Source: Thermoanaerobaculia bacterium (GTDB lineage Bacteria; Acidobacteriota; Thermoanaerobaculia; Multivoradales; JAHEKO01). Taken from it: a stretch of DNA of 64,000 nt. The notes below the pieces were generated by a model, which saw only the letters and a list, made by a program, of their open reading frames with translations, searched no databases and was not told the origin of the DNA. Below, piece after piece: positions 17,790 to 26,009 of the stretch. The stretch covers positions 58,083 to 122,082 of the forward strand of contig CAMYOG010000030.1 of the NCBI GenBank assembly GCA_947259925.1, given 5' to 3'. Both the position numbers and the translations under genes were made by a program. How positions within the stretch are numbered: position 1 is the stretch's first letter; each line of letters starts with the position of its first letter.

Positions 17790-20180
17790 TCAGGTCTCTA
17801 CGTCGAGGAAGAGATAGAGCGCCAGCACGGCGAACAGGAGATTCGGTGCGGCGACCGCCAGTAGCGGCGGCACCGCGCCGGTCTCCCCGAGTGTGCGCGA
17901 GAAAGCATAGACGCTCAGAAACGCCATGCCCAGGACCACGCCGACGCCGATCCCGTAGAGCGCGCCGCGTCGGCCGAGCCGGAAGGAGAACGGCAGCGCG
18001 ACCAGACCCATCACCAGGCTGATCAGCGGGTAGGCGAACTTGTTGACCAGCTCGACCTCCAGCTCGGGCACCGCCTTGCCACTCTGCTTGATCTCAGCGA
18101 CGTAGTCACGCAGCTCGCCGAAGGTCATCGCCAGCGGCAGCTTCTCCTCGGACTGGAAGTACGCGGGCGCCTCCGGGTAGTCGACCAGAACCGGCTCGTC
18201 GAACGACTTGTAGCTGGTAATGCGGCCCTCAGCGAACTCGCGAGCCCAGGCGTCGTTGGCCTTCCAGGTGTCACCGACGAAGCTCATCGAATCGGCGTAG
18301 AAACGGCTGACCAGCTCGGTTCCGTCGTCGTCGAACTCCAGGACCTGAAGCTGCTGGAGCTCCTCCTCGTCTTCGTCGTAGCGGAAGTAGTGGTAGATGT
18401 ACTTGCCCTGCCCGAACAGCCAGCGGCGATCGGCACGCCGGTAGCTGCGCACCGTGGCCCGCCCGCGAATCTCGTCGTCCAGCTGTGCGACCCACTGATT
18501 GGTGACCGGCAGGACGCGCGCTTGGAGGAACGCTGACACCGCCATCACGATCAGGGCGCCGAGCAACGTCGGCAGCGACATCCGATAGAGGCTGAGACCG
18601 AGGGACTTGGCGGCGATGACCTCGTTGGTGCGCGACAGTAGCCCGAAGACGATCAGCGTCGTGACCAGGACGATGGTCGGGAAGGTCTCGAACAGGATCT
18701 GCAGCGAGAGGTACTTGTAGTAGTCGAAGACGACATCGTTCGCGATCTGGTTGTTGAGGATGTCGTCGACCCGTTCGGTGAAGTCGGCGACCAGGGTAAC
18801 GGTCAGAACCGAGGCACTGACCAGGGCCAGAATCTTGAAGAAGAGGCGAATGACGTAGCGGTCGAAGATGTTGGGGAAGCGCAGCTTGAAGCGTGGCAAC
18901 CGCACCACGACCCGCGCCGGTCCGCGTGAGCGGCGAGGACGCTCTTCCGCGGGGAGCGCGGCGCTCGCTGGCGAGCGCTCTTCCCGGTCGCGCTTGCCGG
19001 GCTTGAGCCGCTCGACGATCTGCCAGAAGTGATCCCGGAACCAGCGGTCGATATTCAGCATGACCAGGCTCTTGTCGCGGTTGCGCCGGCCGAGCAGGAA
19101 CATCCCGAGCGCCAGAAACGCGAAGTTGGGCAGCCACATCGCCAGCCACGGCGCCAGGTTCCCATGGCGAGCCGCCTCTTCGCCATTGTTGAGCATCACG
19201 TAGTAGGCGAGGATCACGATCATCGAGATCGCGAACCCCGACGCCCGGCCGCCGCGCTGGTTGTTGAACCCGAGCGGCAGAGCCAGGACCCCGAAGACGA
19301 TGCAGGTGGCCGGGATGGCGAACTTCTTGTGGATCTCAACCCGCGCGACCCGGGCCCGCTCGGGGCTGACGTCGGGATCGCGGGAGACTTCCCGCAGCTC
19401 CCGGAGCGAGAACGACCGTAGCGAGCGGAATGCCCGCTTCTGGGCGGCAACCGCCGCGAAACGGTCGACCAGCACGCGCTCGACCGAGCGATGGCGCGTG
19501 ATGTGGTACTCGTCGGGCTCGTTGAAGTCGACCTTGTGGGTGATCGCGTTCTCGAGCTGGAGAACCAGTCGGCCGTCTTCGCTGTCCTCGGCGCGCACCC
19601 GCCCGGTCTCGGCGATGGTGATGTCGGCGTCGGTCCCCGGCTGCTGGTTGGCCATGAAGACGCCTCGCCATACATCCTCGCCGGGCGGGATCTCGGAGAC
19701 ATAGATCACCAGCCCCTGCCAGTCCTCGTAGAAGACCCTGGGCTCGACCTGTTGGGTGGCGCTGTTGCGAATGATCTCGAACTGGAGACTCTGCAGCGCC
19801 GTGTTACCACGCGGCAGGGCATAGAGCATGATCACCACATTGGCGAAGGCGAGCAGGATCGAGACCGCGAAGATCGGCTTGAACAGGTAGAACAAGCTGA
19901 TGCCGGTCGAGCGGAGAGCGGTCAGCTCGCTGGTGCTGGAGAGCTTGCCGATCGCCACCAGGATGCCGAACAGCAGCGACATCGGAATCGTCAGAACGAT
20001 GATGTTGGGCAGGCTCGCGAGGACCAGCTTGCCGACCGTCTCGACCGGAACCCCGCGCCGGATGATCATCTCGGCCGACCGGAAGAGAAACTGCACGAGG
20101 AGCAGTCCGGTGTAGGTCAAGAACCCCAGCGCGACCGGGCTGAGCGTCTCGGTGACGATGTATCTGTCCAGGCGACGCAT
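17790..20180 (-). CDS. lptFG: Fused LptF-LptG LPS-export permease
   Basis: A 796-residue protein that contains two complete YjgP/YjgQ permease domains in one chain. The first (residues about 1-355) starts LDRYIVTETLSPVALGFLTY and has the conserved SELTALRSTGISLFYLF. The second (about 420-796) starts IFDRYVIRLFFKILALVSAS and has NEVIAAKSLGLSLYRMSLP. Each has the 3+3 TM arrangement with a periplasmic beta-jellyroll between. They are joined by a ~60-residue charged linker (RLKPGKRDREERSPASAALP). In other diderms LptF and LptG are separate ~360-residue proteins that pair with LptB dimers to extract LPS from the inner membrane. No internal stop or ribosome binding site was seen at the junction. 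Confidence 0.92.
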   Translation of the reverse strand: MRRLDRYIVTETLSPVALGFLTYTGLLLVQFLFRSAEMIIRRGVPVETVGKLVLASLPNIIVLTIPMSLLFGILVAIGKLSSTSELTALRSTGISLFYLFKPIFAVSILLAFANVVIMLYALPRGNTALQSLQFEIIRNSATQQVEPRVFYEDWQGLVIYVSEIPPGEDVWRGVFMANQQPGTDADITIAETGRVRAEDSEDGRLVLQLENAITHKVDFNEPDEYHITRHRSVERVLVDRFAAVAAQKRAFRSLRSFSLRELREVSRDPDVSPERARVARVEIHKKFAIPATCIVFGVLALPLGFNNQRGGRASGFAISMIVILAYYVMLNNGEEAARHGNLAPWLAMWLPNFAFLALGMFLLGRRNRDKSLVMLNIDRWFRDHFWQIVERLKPGKRDREERSPASAALPAEERPRRSRGPARVVVRLPRFKLRFPNIFDRYVIRLFFKILALVSASVLTVTLVADFTERVDDILNNQIANDVVFDYYKYLSLQILFETFPTIVLVTTLIVFGLLSRTNEVIAAKSLGLSLYRMSLPTLLGALIVMAVSAFLQARVLPVTNQWVAQLDDEIRGRATVRSYRRADRRWLFGQGKYIYHYFRYDEDEEELQQLQVLEFDDDGTELVSRFYADSMSFVGDTWKANDAWAREFAEGRITSYKSFDEPVLVDYPEAPAYFQSEEKLPLAMTFGELRDYVAEIKQSGKAVPELEVELVNKFAYPLISLVMGLVALPFSFRLGRRGALYGIGVGVVLGMAFLSVYAFSRTLGETGAVPPLLAVAAPNLLFAVLALYLFLDVET

Positions 20181-20205
20181 GGCGGGAACGAACTCCGACC
20201 TCCGG

Positions 20206-20211
20206 ATTATA
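20206..20211 (-). promoter_or_regulatory. lptFG: Perfect -10 box upstream of lptFG
   Basis: TATAAT on the minus strand about 26 bases before the lptFG ATG, with GGAGG in the leader. No good -35 hexamer lies 17 bases upstream, so the promoter may be activator-dependent or the match may be chance. Confidence 0.35.
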
Positions 20212-20248
20212 GGGAGGGCTCGGCCGGAGTGCTCGTCGAGGTCGCTCC

Positions 20249-20277
20249 TTGGCGGAAACGAGCCGTTTGCTTAGAAT
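20249..20277 (+). promoter_or_regulatory. Sigma-70-type promoter for the gene at 20331
   Basis: TTGGCG (20249-20254) and TAGAAT (20272-20277) with a 17-base spacer, 53 bases before the ATG. Both hexamers fit the consensus in four to five positions. Confidence 0.5.
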
Positions 20278-20330
20278 GCCCGATCGGTCGACGACCGGCC
20301 ACTCGCCAACAGCCCGCGGAGATCAACCAT

Positions 20331-22748
20331 ATGTTGCCTCGAATCTCGCTGTCCCTACTGCTCTTGTTCGCCACCAGCAGCCTCGCCGCCGCCGCGGATT
20401 GGCCGAGCTTCCGGGGCGCCGCCGCCGACGGCGCGATCCGGAACGCCGTGTTCGAATCCGACCAGCCGCTCGGCCTGCGGGTCGCTTGGAAGCGTCCGCT
20501 CGGCAGTGGCTACTCGAGCGTCTCGGTCGCCGGGGGCAAGGCGGTGACGATGTACTCGGACGGCGAGCGGGATCACCTGATCGCGCTCGACCAGGCGACC
20601 GGACACGAGCACTGGCAGGTGGACATGGGACCGACCTACCACGGCCACGACGGCTCGCATACCGGGCCGATCTCGACACCGTTGATCCACGACGGCAAGG
20701 TCTTCGCGCTCGGCCCGTTCGGGCGGCTGCTGGCGGTCGCCCTCGACGACGGCGAGGTCGCGTGGTCGGTCGAGCTGGCGGAGACGCTCGGCGCCAAGAA
20801 ACCGCACTACGGCTTCAGCACCGCGCCGCTCATGGTCGACGGCGTTCTGGTAGTCCAGGTGGGCGGCGCGGAGGGGAGCGCGTTCGCCGGCATCGATCCG
20901 GCGACCGGCGAAGCGCGCTGGACGACCGGTGACGACGGCGTGGCCAACCAGTCGCCGGTGCCCGTCCCGGTGGGGGAGAGCACCGCGGTGATGGCAGTGG
21001 GCGACAAGAAGCTCGTGGCTCTGCATCCGGAAACCGGCGAGGTCTTCTTGGAGTTCGAGCACGAGGGGATCGGGGCGCGCGGCGTCCAGAGCCTGATGCC
21101 GGTGCTGGCTGGCGACGGGCGCGTCTTCCTGGCCCACAGGGACAACAGCTCGAGGATGGTACGGATCGGACACGGGGAGGACGGGGCGCCGACCGTCGAG
21201 TCGATGTGGGAGAGCTCCTCGATTCGCAACAGCTACAACGTCGCCGTCTATCACGAGGGGTACGTCTACGCCTTCTCGAGTCGCTTCCTGACCTGCGTCG
21301 ACGCCGAGACCGGCGAGGCCGCCTGGAAGTCGCGGGCTCCTGGCGACGGGTTCCTGATGCTGGTCGACGGCCACCTGGTCATCCAGACCAAGGACGGCTC
21401 GCTGCACGTCGCCAGGGCGACGCCCGACGGCTATCAGGAGCTTGCCAGCACCGAGCTCTTCCGCGACGAACTCGCCTGGTCGCCGCCCGGGTTCGCCGAC
21501 GGCAGCATCTACACCCGGAGCCTCGGTGAGGTGGCGCGTGTCGATCTGGTCTGGGGCGAGGCGCCGACACGGATGGCTTCGAGCGGCGGGGCAGTCGATC
21601 TCGCCGGCACGCGCTTCGGAGCCTTCCTGAGTGAGGTCGAGGCGGCCGCGGACAAGCATGCCGTGATCGAGGCGTTTCTGGCCGAGCAGGAGAGCTTCCC
21701 GATCGTCGAGGACGGCGGGCTGGTCCACTTCGTCTACTACGGCGAGGCTGATGACCTGGCGCTCGGCGGTGACATGATCGGCTCGCGGCAGGAGGTGCCG
21801 ATGACTCGCATCGAGGAGACCGACCTCTTCTACTACTCGACGCATCTCGAGCCCGACGCACGCGTGGCGTACGTTTTCATCAAGGACTACGAGGAGCTGC
21901 TCGATCAGCGCAACCCGAATCAGCATATGTCGACGGTCTACGGCCGGGACATGGAGATGATCTTCCGGCCCGACACCGCGATCTGGATGTCCTGGCTGGC
22001 GATGCCGGAGTGGCGGGCACCGGACCACGTCGAGGAAGTCGCGGAGGAGATGCGGGGCTCGATCGACAGCCACCAGCTCGAGAGCGAGGTTCTGGGGCGG
22101 CCGGTCAACCTGTCGATCTACCTGCCGAGGGGCTACGCCGAGTCGTCCGACGCCCGCTATCCGGTCGCCTATGTCTACGGCGGCACGGTCGCCCAGCAGG
22201 CCGGTCGCATGGGCTCGACCCTCGACAACCTGATCGGCGAGAGCATCGCGCCGCTGATCGTCGCGTTCGTGGACGCGCCGATGCCGCCATTCCAGATGGC
22301 CCAGTACGGTGAGGTGCTGGCGAACGAGGTCGTGCCGTTCGTCGACGAGACCTATCGCACCCGCGCCGAGCGCGACGCGCGGGCGAGCGTCGGCGCCGGC
22401 TTCCCCGGCTACGGCGCGATGTTCGCCGCCTTCACGCGCCGCGACACCTTCGGCCGGATCGGAGTGCTCTCGCCCCTGATGCTGACCTCGATGCGGACAC
22501 CACTCGAGCAGGTGGTGCCGCCGGCGGACACCGAGCTGCCGGTCGAGATCTACTTCGACTGGGGCAAGTACGACCTGCGGAACCCGCATGAGAACTGGGA
22601 TCTGGCGGCGGAGCTGGCCGACTTCGACGGCTTCCTGCGCGAGCGTGGCTACGAGCCGCTTGGCGGCGAGACGCCGGAGGGCGCCGGTTGGTCGGGCTAC
22701 CGGAGTCGCACCGACGATCTGTTCTCGACCCTCTTTCCCGCTCGCTAG
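20331..22748 (+). CDS. Secreted PQQ-type beta-propeller fused to an inactive esterase-like domain
   Basis: An 805-residue exported protein. Residues 1-22 are a signal peptide (SLSLLLLFATSSLAAAA). Residues ~23-400 are a PQQ-like beta-propeller (ALDQATGHEHW, GIDPATGEARW, ALHPETGEVFLE, CVDAETGEAAW). Residues ~430-560 resemble the N-terminal domain of enterochelin/IroE-type esterases. Residues ~570-805 have the esterase D alpha/beta-hydrolase pattern (NLSIYLPRGYAES, VAYVYGGTVAQQAG, VVPFVDETYRTRAERDARAS). The nucleophile elbow, normally GxSxGG, reads GAGFPG, so residue 690 is Gly, and the catalytic His near the C-terminus (usually EGHxW) is Ala785 in PEGAGW. The esterase domain is therefore probably a binding or structural domain. 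ATG chosen at the signal peptide. Confidence 0.82.
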   Translation: MLPRISLSLLLLFATSSLAAAADWPSFRGAAADGAIRNAVFESDQPLGLRVAWKRPLGSGYSSVSVAGGKAVTMYSDGERDHLIALDQATGHEHWQVDMGPTYHGHDGSHTGPISTPLIHDGKVFALGPFGRLLAVALDDGEVAWSVELAETLGAKKPHYGFSTAPLMVDGVLVVQVGGAEGSAFAGIDPATGEARWTTGDDGVANQSPVPVPVGESTAVMAVGDKKLVALHPETGEVFLEFEHEGIGARGVQSLMPVLAGDGRVFLAHRDNSSRMVRIGHGEDGAPTVESMWESSSIRNSYNVAVYHEGYVYAFSSRFLTCVDAETGEAAWKSRAPGDGFLMLVDGHLVIQTKDGSLHVARATPDGYQELASTELFRDELAWSPPGFADGSIYTRSLGEVARVDLVWGEAPTRMASSGGAVDLAGTRFGAFLSEVEAAADKHAVIEAFLAEQESFPIVEDGGLVHFVYYGEADDLALGGDMIGSRQEVPMTRIEETDLFYYSTHLEPDARVAYVFIKDYEELLDQRNPNQHMSTVYGRDMEMIFRPDTAIWMSWLAMPEWRAPDHVEEVAEEMRGSIDSHQLESEVLGRPVNLSIYLPRGYAESSDARYPVAYVYGGTVAQQAGRMGSTLDNLIGESIAPLIVAFVDAPMPPFQMAQYGEVLANEVVPFVDETYRTRAERDARASVGAGFPGYGAMFAAFTRRDTFGRIGVLSPLMLTSMRTPLEQVVPPADTELPVEIYFDWGKYDLRNPHENWDLAAELADFDGFLRERGYEPLGGETPEGAGWSGYRSRTDDLFSTLFPAR

Positions 22749-22763
22749 GGGTCGGCTGTCGCC

Positions 22764-23837
22764 GTGAGCCCGGGAGCCCGCCGCCTGGTGTTTCGCCTGC
22801 TGGCGGCTCTGGGAGGGCTGGCGCTGGGGCTCCTGGTGGGGGAGGGGGTCCTACGGTTGCAGCGAGGGGGCCGCGGCGGAGGCGACAGAGTCGAACTCGG
22901 GTGGGCGCGTCGAACGGCGCCGCCGGCCTTCGGCGGTGACTGCGCCTCACAGACCGAGCAGGCGGCTCTGGGCGACATCCTCTGGCCGACCAAGGACGTC
23001 GACATCGTGTTCCGCCTCCTCGGCGGACTCGACACCTGCTTCCGGGGCGAGCGCCTCCAAACCAACGTCGAGGGCCTGCGCGCCTCGCGTAGCTACCCGC
23101 CGACCCCGCCTCCTGGCGTCCACCGGCTCCTCGTACTCGGCGACTCGCAGGCGTTCGGTTGGGGAGTGCCACTCGAGCAGTCCCTCGGTGCCAGGCTGGA
23201 GATGCGCCTCGAGACCCTGGGCCACGGTCCGGTCGAGGTCATCAACGCCGCTGTGCCGGGGTCCAATACGTACCAGCAGGCGGCGCTGTTGGAGCGCGTC
23301 GGTATGGACTACCAGCCCGACTGTGTTCTGGTCCTCTTCACCGGCAACGATTTGGCCCTGCCCTTCTTTCTACTCAAGGACGCCGCGGTTCCGAGTCGAT
23401 GGCGCTCGCTCCTCCTCCTGCGCTTCCAGCAGGTGGCGGGCTCCAAGCGCTGGTTCCGATTCTCCGACGAGGAGATGATCTCGTTCGTCAGCCAGGTCGA
23501 TCTCGCCCGTGTACCGGAGGCCTACAGACACATGGTCGGGATCGACGGCTATCGAGAGGCGCTCCGCCGCATGAAGGCCGCCGCCGGAGACGTCCCGATA
23601 GTGAACGTGGCGGAGCTCTCAGAGCTCCGGCCCGAGGTCGCCGAGGAGATCGTCCAGCTCCAGGCCGAGCTCGGCATCGTCCACCTACCGATGACTTGGC
23701 CTCGCAGGGAGAGGTATCTGCTGGATGCAGCGACCGACCCGCATCCGAACCCGGCGGCACATCGCGCCTTTGCCCGACGGCTGGCAAGCGAGCTGGCCGA
23801 CCGCGGTCTGTGTGTGGGCGGAGCGCCAGAGCCCTGA
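22764..23837 (+). CDS. Membrane-anchored SGNH/GDSL hydrolase
   Basis: A 357-residue protein with an N-terminal membrane anchor (LVFRLLAALGGLALGLLVGE) and a periplasmic SGNH hydrolase domain. Block I is LVLGDSQAFGWGV with the nucleophile Ser128, block II is INAAVPGSNTYQQ, block III is VLFTGNDLALP, and block V near the end is DPHPNPAAH with the catalytic Asp and His. Such enzymes are esterases or acetyl transfer/deacetylation partners in envelope polysaccharide biosynthesis; the substrate here is unknown. GTG start, 15 bases after the previous stop, so it is probably cotranscribed with the propeller-esterase protein. Confidence 0.85.
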   Translation: MSPGARRLVFRLLAALGGLALGLLVGEGVLRLQRGGRGGGDRVELGWARRTAPPAFGGDCASQTEQAALGDILWPTKDVDIVFRLLGGLDTCFRGERLQTNVEGLRASRSYPPTPPPGVHRLLVLGDSQAFGWGVPLEQSLGARLEMRLETLGHGPVEVINAAVPGSNTYQQAALLERVGMDYQPDCVLVLFTGNDLALPFFLLKDAAVPSRWRSLLLLRFQQVAGSKRWFRFSDEEMISFVSQVDLARVPEAYRHMVGIDGYREALRRMKAAAGDVPIVNVAELSELRPEVAEEIVQLQAELGIVHLPMTWPRRERYLLDAATDPHPNPAAHRAFARRLASELADRGLCVGGAPEP

Positions 23838-24194
23838 GGATCGGGCCGCACCCGCGATCGGTCGGCGACGCACTCCTGGGAGCCGCGGCGAGCCACGCGG
23901 AGGCGTATGAGGGCAACCTCCCGCACCAGGAGCTGCTCTACGCCCTGACCGGCGAGCCGAGGCTCACACAGCCTGGCGGGGAAGACGGGGGACCTTGACG
24001 AGGTATAGGCGATTCGCCGGCGCAGGGCGTTCTTCGCCAGGGCGACAGAGAAGCGTGTCCAAGGGCTAGGTTTACATAATATATCTTATCGGACGTTAGA
24101 TAAAGGGGCCGAAAACCCCGGAAACCGGCAGAAGACGGTGATCCAGCCCGCCTCCAGGTACCCTGGGGACGGCCTGCCGCGACTCTGCTCGCGC
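23838..24194. other. 357-base intergenic region containing a dif-like site
   Basis: Gap between the convergent SGNH hydrolase and parB genes. An open plus-strand frame continues to 23998 but looks like a frame shadow, not a gene. The striking part is a sharply AT-rich stretch at 24070-24104 in otherwise GC-rich DNA. It holds the dif-like site, followed by GGGGCCGAAAACCCC (24105-24119), a small hairpin. Confidence 0.6.
24069..24096 (-). other. Candidate dif site (XerC/XerD resolution site)
   Basis: Read on the minus strand, the 28 bases divide as XerC arm ACGTCCGATAA, centre GATATA, XerD arm TTATGTAAACC. From memory, the B. subtilis site has arms ACTTCCTAGAA and TTATGTAAACT around TATATA, and E. 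coli has GGTGCGCATAA and TTATGTTAAAT around TGTATA. The right arm thus matches the B. subtilis XerD arm in 10 of 11 positions, and the 11-6-11 organisation is exact. dif is where XerCD resolves chromosome dimers at the replication terminus. The site is intact, intergenic and between convergent genes. It could instead be a remnant left by a dif-targeting mobile element, but no such element is seen here. Confidence 0.7.
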
Positions 24195-25067
24195 CTACGC
24201 TTTGCTCTGTGCGGCCCGCAGCTCGGCGAGCACGTTCTCGAGAGCCGCGATCAGATCCTCGCGCTCGACCTCGCTCTTGCGGAAGCTGACCGACAGGTTG
24301 TACGACTTGTCGGGCGACCGGAACTTGAATGTGTGCGGTTTCCGCCGGCGGCGACTCGAGCGACGGGCGGCTGCCCGCCGGCGCGCTTCCGCTCGCAGGT
24401 CGTCGCGCGTCAACCGGTGATCGGAGACCCTCTCCAGGAGCGAGATCATCTCGTCCTCGTCGGCCGCAGCGCGCATCACTTCGAGCAGCACCGAGCTCGA
24501 CTGGACGTTGAGGGCCTGCGCCGCCTCGCGAGCGCGCGACGGCATCTTGAGGAGCTGCAGGCTCTCGGTGACCATCGTCCGCGAACGGCCGACCGCCTCC
24601 GCGATCCGGTCGTGGGTGTAGTCGTGCCTCTCTTTGAGCGCCCGAAAGCCTTCGGCCTCCTCGAACGGCGTCAGGTCCTTGCGCTGGAGGTTCTCGACCA
24701 GGGCGATCTCCAGCGCCTCGTCCTCGGAGACGTCCATCTCGATCGCCGGGATCTCGTAGAGCCCGGCGTCGGTCGCCGCCGTGTACCGGCGCTCGCCCGA
24801 GATGATGCGGTAATGGACGTCGGAGTCTGGCCGAGCGCCGGGCCGCGGCCGGATCAGGATCGGCTCGAGCACTCCCCGCTCGCGGATCGATGCGGTCAGC
24901 TCCTCGAGATTGCCGAGGGCGGCCCTCGGCTGCCGCGGGTCGGTCTCGATGGCCGCCAGCGGAACCATCTGGCCGACCGGCTCGCTGTGCCGGCTCGCCA
25001 GCTCCTCGACGAAGTGGGTGTCGTGGCGCATCTTGACGCGCTCCGGTAGTCCTCGGCGTTCAGACAC
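24195..25067 (-). CDS. parB: ParB/Spo0J-family partition protein
   Basis: A 290-residue DNA-binding CTPase family member. It has the ParB N-domain ([30 protein letters not shown] where GERR contacts nucleotide, [20 protein letters not shown]) and the central HTH ([20 protein letters not shown]). The C-terminal part ([20 protein letters not shown] and beyond) does not look like the usual short dimerisation domain of chromosomal ParB. It overlaps the parA stop by eight bases with a GTG start. A canonical parS (TGTTTCACGTGAAACA) is not found in this window; a different 16-bp palindrome lies upstream of parA. Confidence 0.88.
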   Translation of the reverse strand: MSERRGLPERVKMRHDTHFVEELASRHSEPVGQMVPLAAIETDPRQPRAALGNLEELTASIRERGVLEPILIRPRPGARPDSDVHYRIISGERRYTAATDAGLYEIPAIEMDVSEDEALEIALVENLQRKDLTPFEEAEGFRALKERHDYTHDRIAEAVGRSRTMVTESLQLLKMPSRAREAAQALNVQSSSVLLEVMRAAADEDEMISLLERVSDHRLTRDDLRAEARRRAAARRSSRRRRKPHTFKFRSPDKSYNLSVSFRKSEVEREDLIAALENVLAELRAAQSKA

Positions 25068-25818
25068 GACTCAGGATCTCCTCGGATAGTTTGTAGTACT
25101 CGAAGGCGCCGCTCGACCGGGGCGCGAAGGTGAAGATCGATTCCTGGTACGCCGGGCTCTCTTCGAGTCGGACGCTCTTGCTGATGACGGTCTCGAACAG
25201 CTTCTCGCCGAACGCCTCCTCCACCTGGGCGTAGATGTCGCGTGACAGCCGTGTCCGCTTGTCGTAGAGGGTGAGCAGCGCGCCCAGGATCTGGAGCTCG
25301 GGGTTCGCCCGCATCTTGATCTTGTCGATCGTCTCCAGCAGATCGTCGGTCCCCTCGAGGGCGAAGTAGCTCGACTGGATCGGGATCAGAACGTGCGTCG
25401 AGGCTACCAGAGCGTTGACGGTGATGATGCCCAGGGTCGGCGGCGTGTCGATGACCACGTAGTCGTACGAGTCCTTGATCCGGTCGAGCTCGTCCTTCAG
25501 CCGGTAGTAGCTGTCGAACTCGCCCAGGAGCTTGGACTCGATCTTGGCCAGCGAGATCGACGACGGCGCTACCGACAGCGACGGCATGTCCTCGACCGGC
25601 TGGATCACCTCTTCCAGGTGAACGTCACGATCCGCGAGCGCCTCGTAAACCGTTTTGTTCGCCTGGTGGATGTCGATGAACGACATCGAGCTGTTCGCCT
25701 GGGGGTCGAGGTCGATGAGCAGGGTCTTGAGGCTCTTGGAGGCGAGAGCGGCCGCGAGGTTGATCGCCGTCGTGGTCTTCCCGACTCCGCCCTTCTGGTT
25801 TGTGATGGCGATGATCAT
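25060..25818 (-). CDS. parA: ParA/Soj-family partition ATPase
   Basis: A 252-residue deviant Walker ATPase. The Walker A motif is NQKGGVGKTTTAINLAAALA with the signature lysine, switch I is LLIDLDPQANSS, and Walker B is YDYVVIDTPPTLGI. There is no N-terminal HTH, so this is a type Ib/chromosomal Soj-like ParA. It moves ParB-DNA complexes over the nucleoid. It lacks a visible ribosome binding site and the nearest promoter would give a leader of only about six bases. Together with parB it lies beside a dif-like site, whereas chromosomal parAB usually lies near the origin. Confidence 0.92.
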   Translation of the reverse strand: MIIAITNQKGGVGKTTTAINLAAALASKSLKTLLIDLDPQANSSMSFIDIHQANKTVYEALADRDVHLEEVIQPVEDMPSLSVAPSSISLAKIESKLLGEFDSYYRLKDELDRIKDSYDYVVIDTPPTLGIITVNALVASTHVLIPIQSSYFALEGTDDLLETIDKIKMRANPELQILGALLTLYDKRTRLSRDIYAQVEEAFGEKLFETVISKSVRLEESPAYQESIFTFAPRSSGAFEYYKLSEEILSRV

Positions 25819-25831
25819 CGCGTCGGGCGCG

Positions 25832-25861
25832 AGTGTACGGCATTCCGGTCATCGAACACAA
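25832..25861 (-). promoter_or_regulatory. parA: Possible promoter for parAB giving a near-leaderless mRNA
   Basis: On the minus strand TTGTGT (25861-25856) and TACACT (25837-25832) are separated by 18 bases. Transcription would begin about six bases before the parA ATG. Confidence 0.4.
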
Positions 25862-25914
25862 GATCTAGGGGTTTCAGGGCCGATCAGGCCCAATCCATAG
25901 TGTGCCCGGAACGA

Positions 25915-25930
25915 TGTCGGCGCGCCGACA
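25915..25930. promoter_or_regulatory. Perfect 16-bp palindrome upstream of parA
   Basis: TGTCGGCGCGCCGACA is fully self-complementary, about 97 bases upstream of the parA ATG and about 80 bases downstream of the gene at 26010. It shares the TGT...ACA ends and 16-bp length of parS but not its core. It could be a ParB or autoregulatory site, or a stem of a transcription terminator. Confidence 0.35.
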
Positions 25931-26009
25931 CCGGGTGTAAGTTCCTGAGTCCAGGCTAGATGGCGCGCAGAGCGAGGCGTCGCCGACGGACCGGGCGGTT
26001 CCCCGGGCG

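Noticed and set aside
23838..23998. Continuation of a plus-strand open frame after the SGNH hydrolase gene
   Set aside because: It begins out of frame inside the hydrolase gene and has no start or ribosome binding site of its own. The residues resemble nothing I know, so it is treated as a frame shadow.
24195..26009. Canonical parS (TGTTTCACGTGAAACA) near parAB
   Set aside because: Looked for in and around parAB and in the rest of the window; no match was found.
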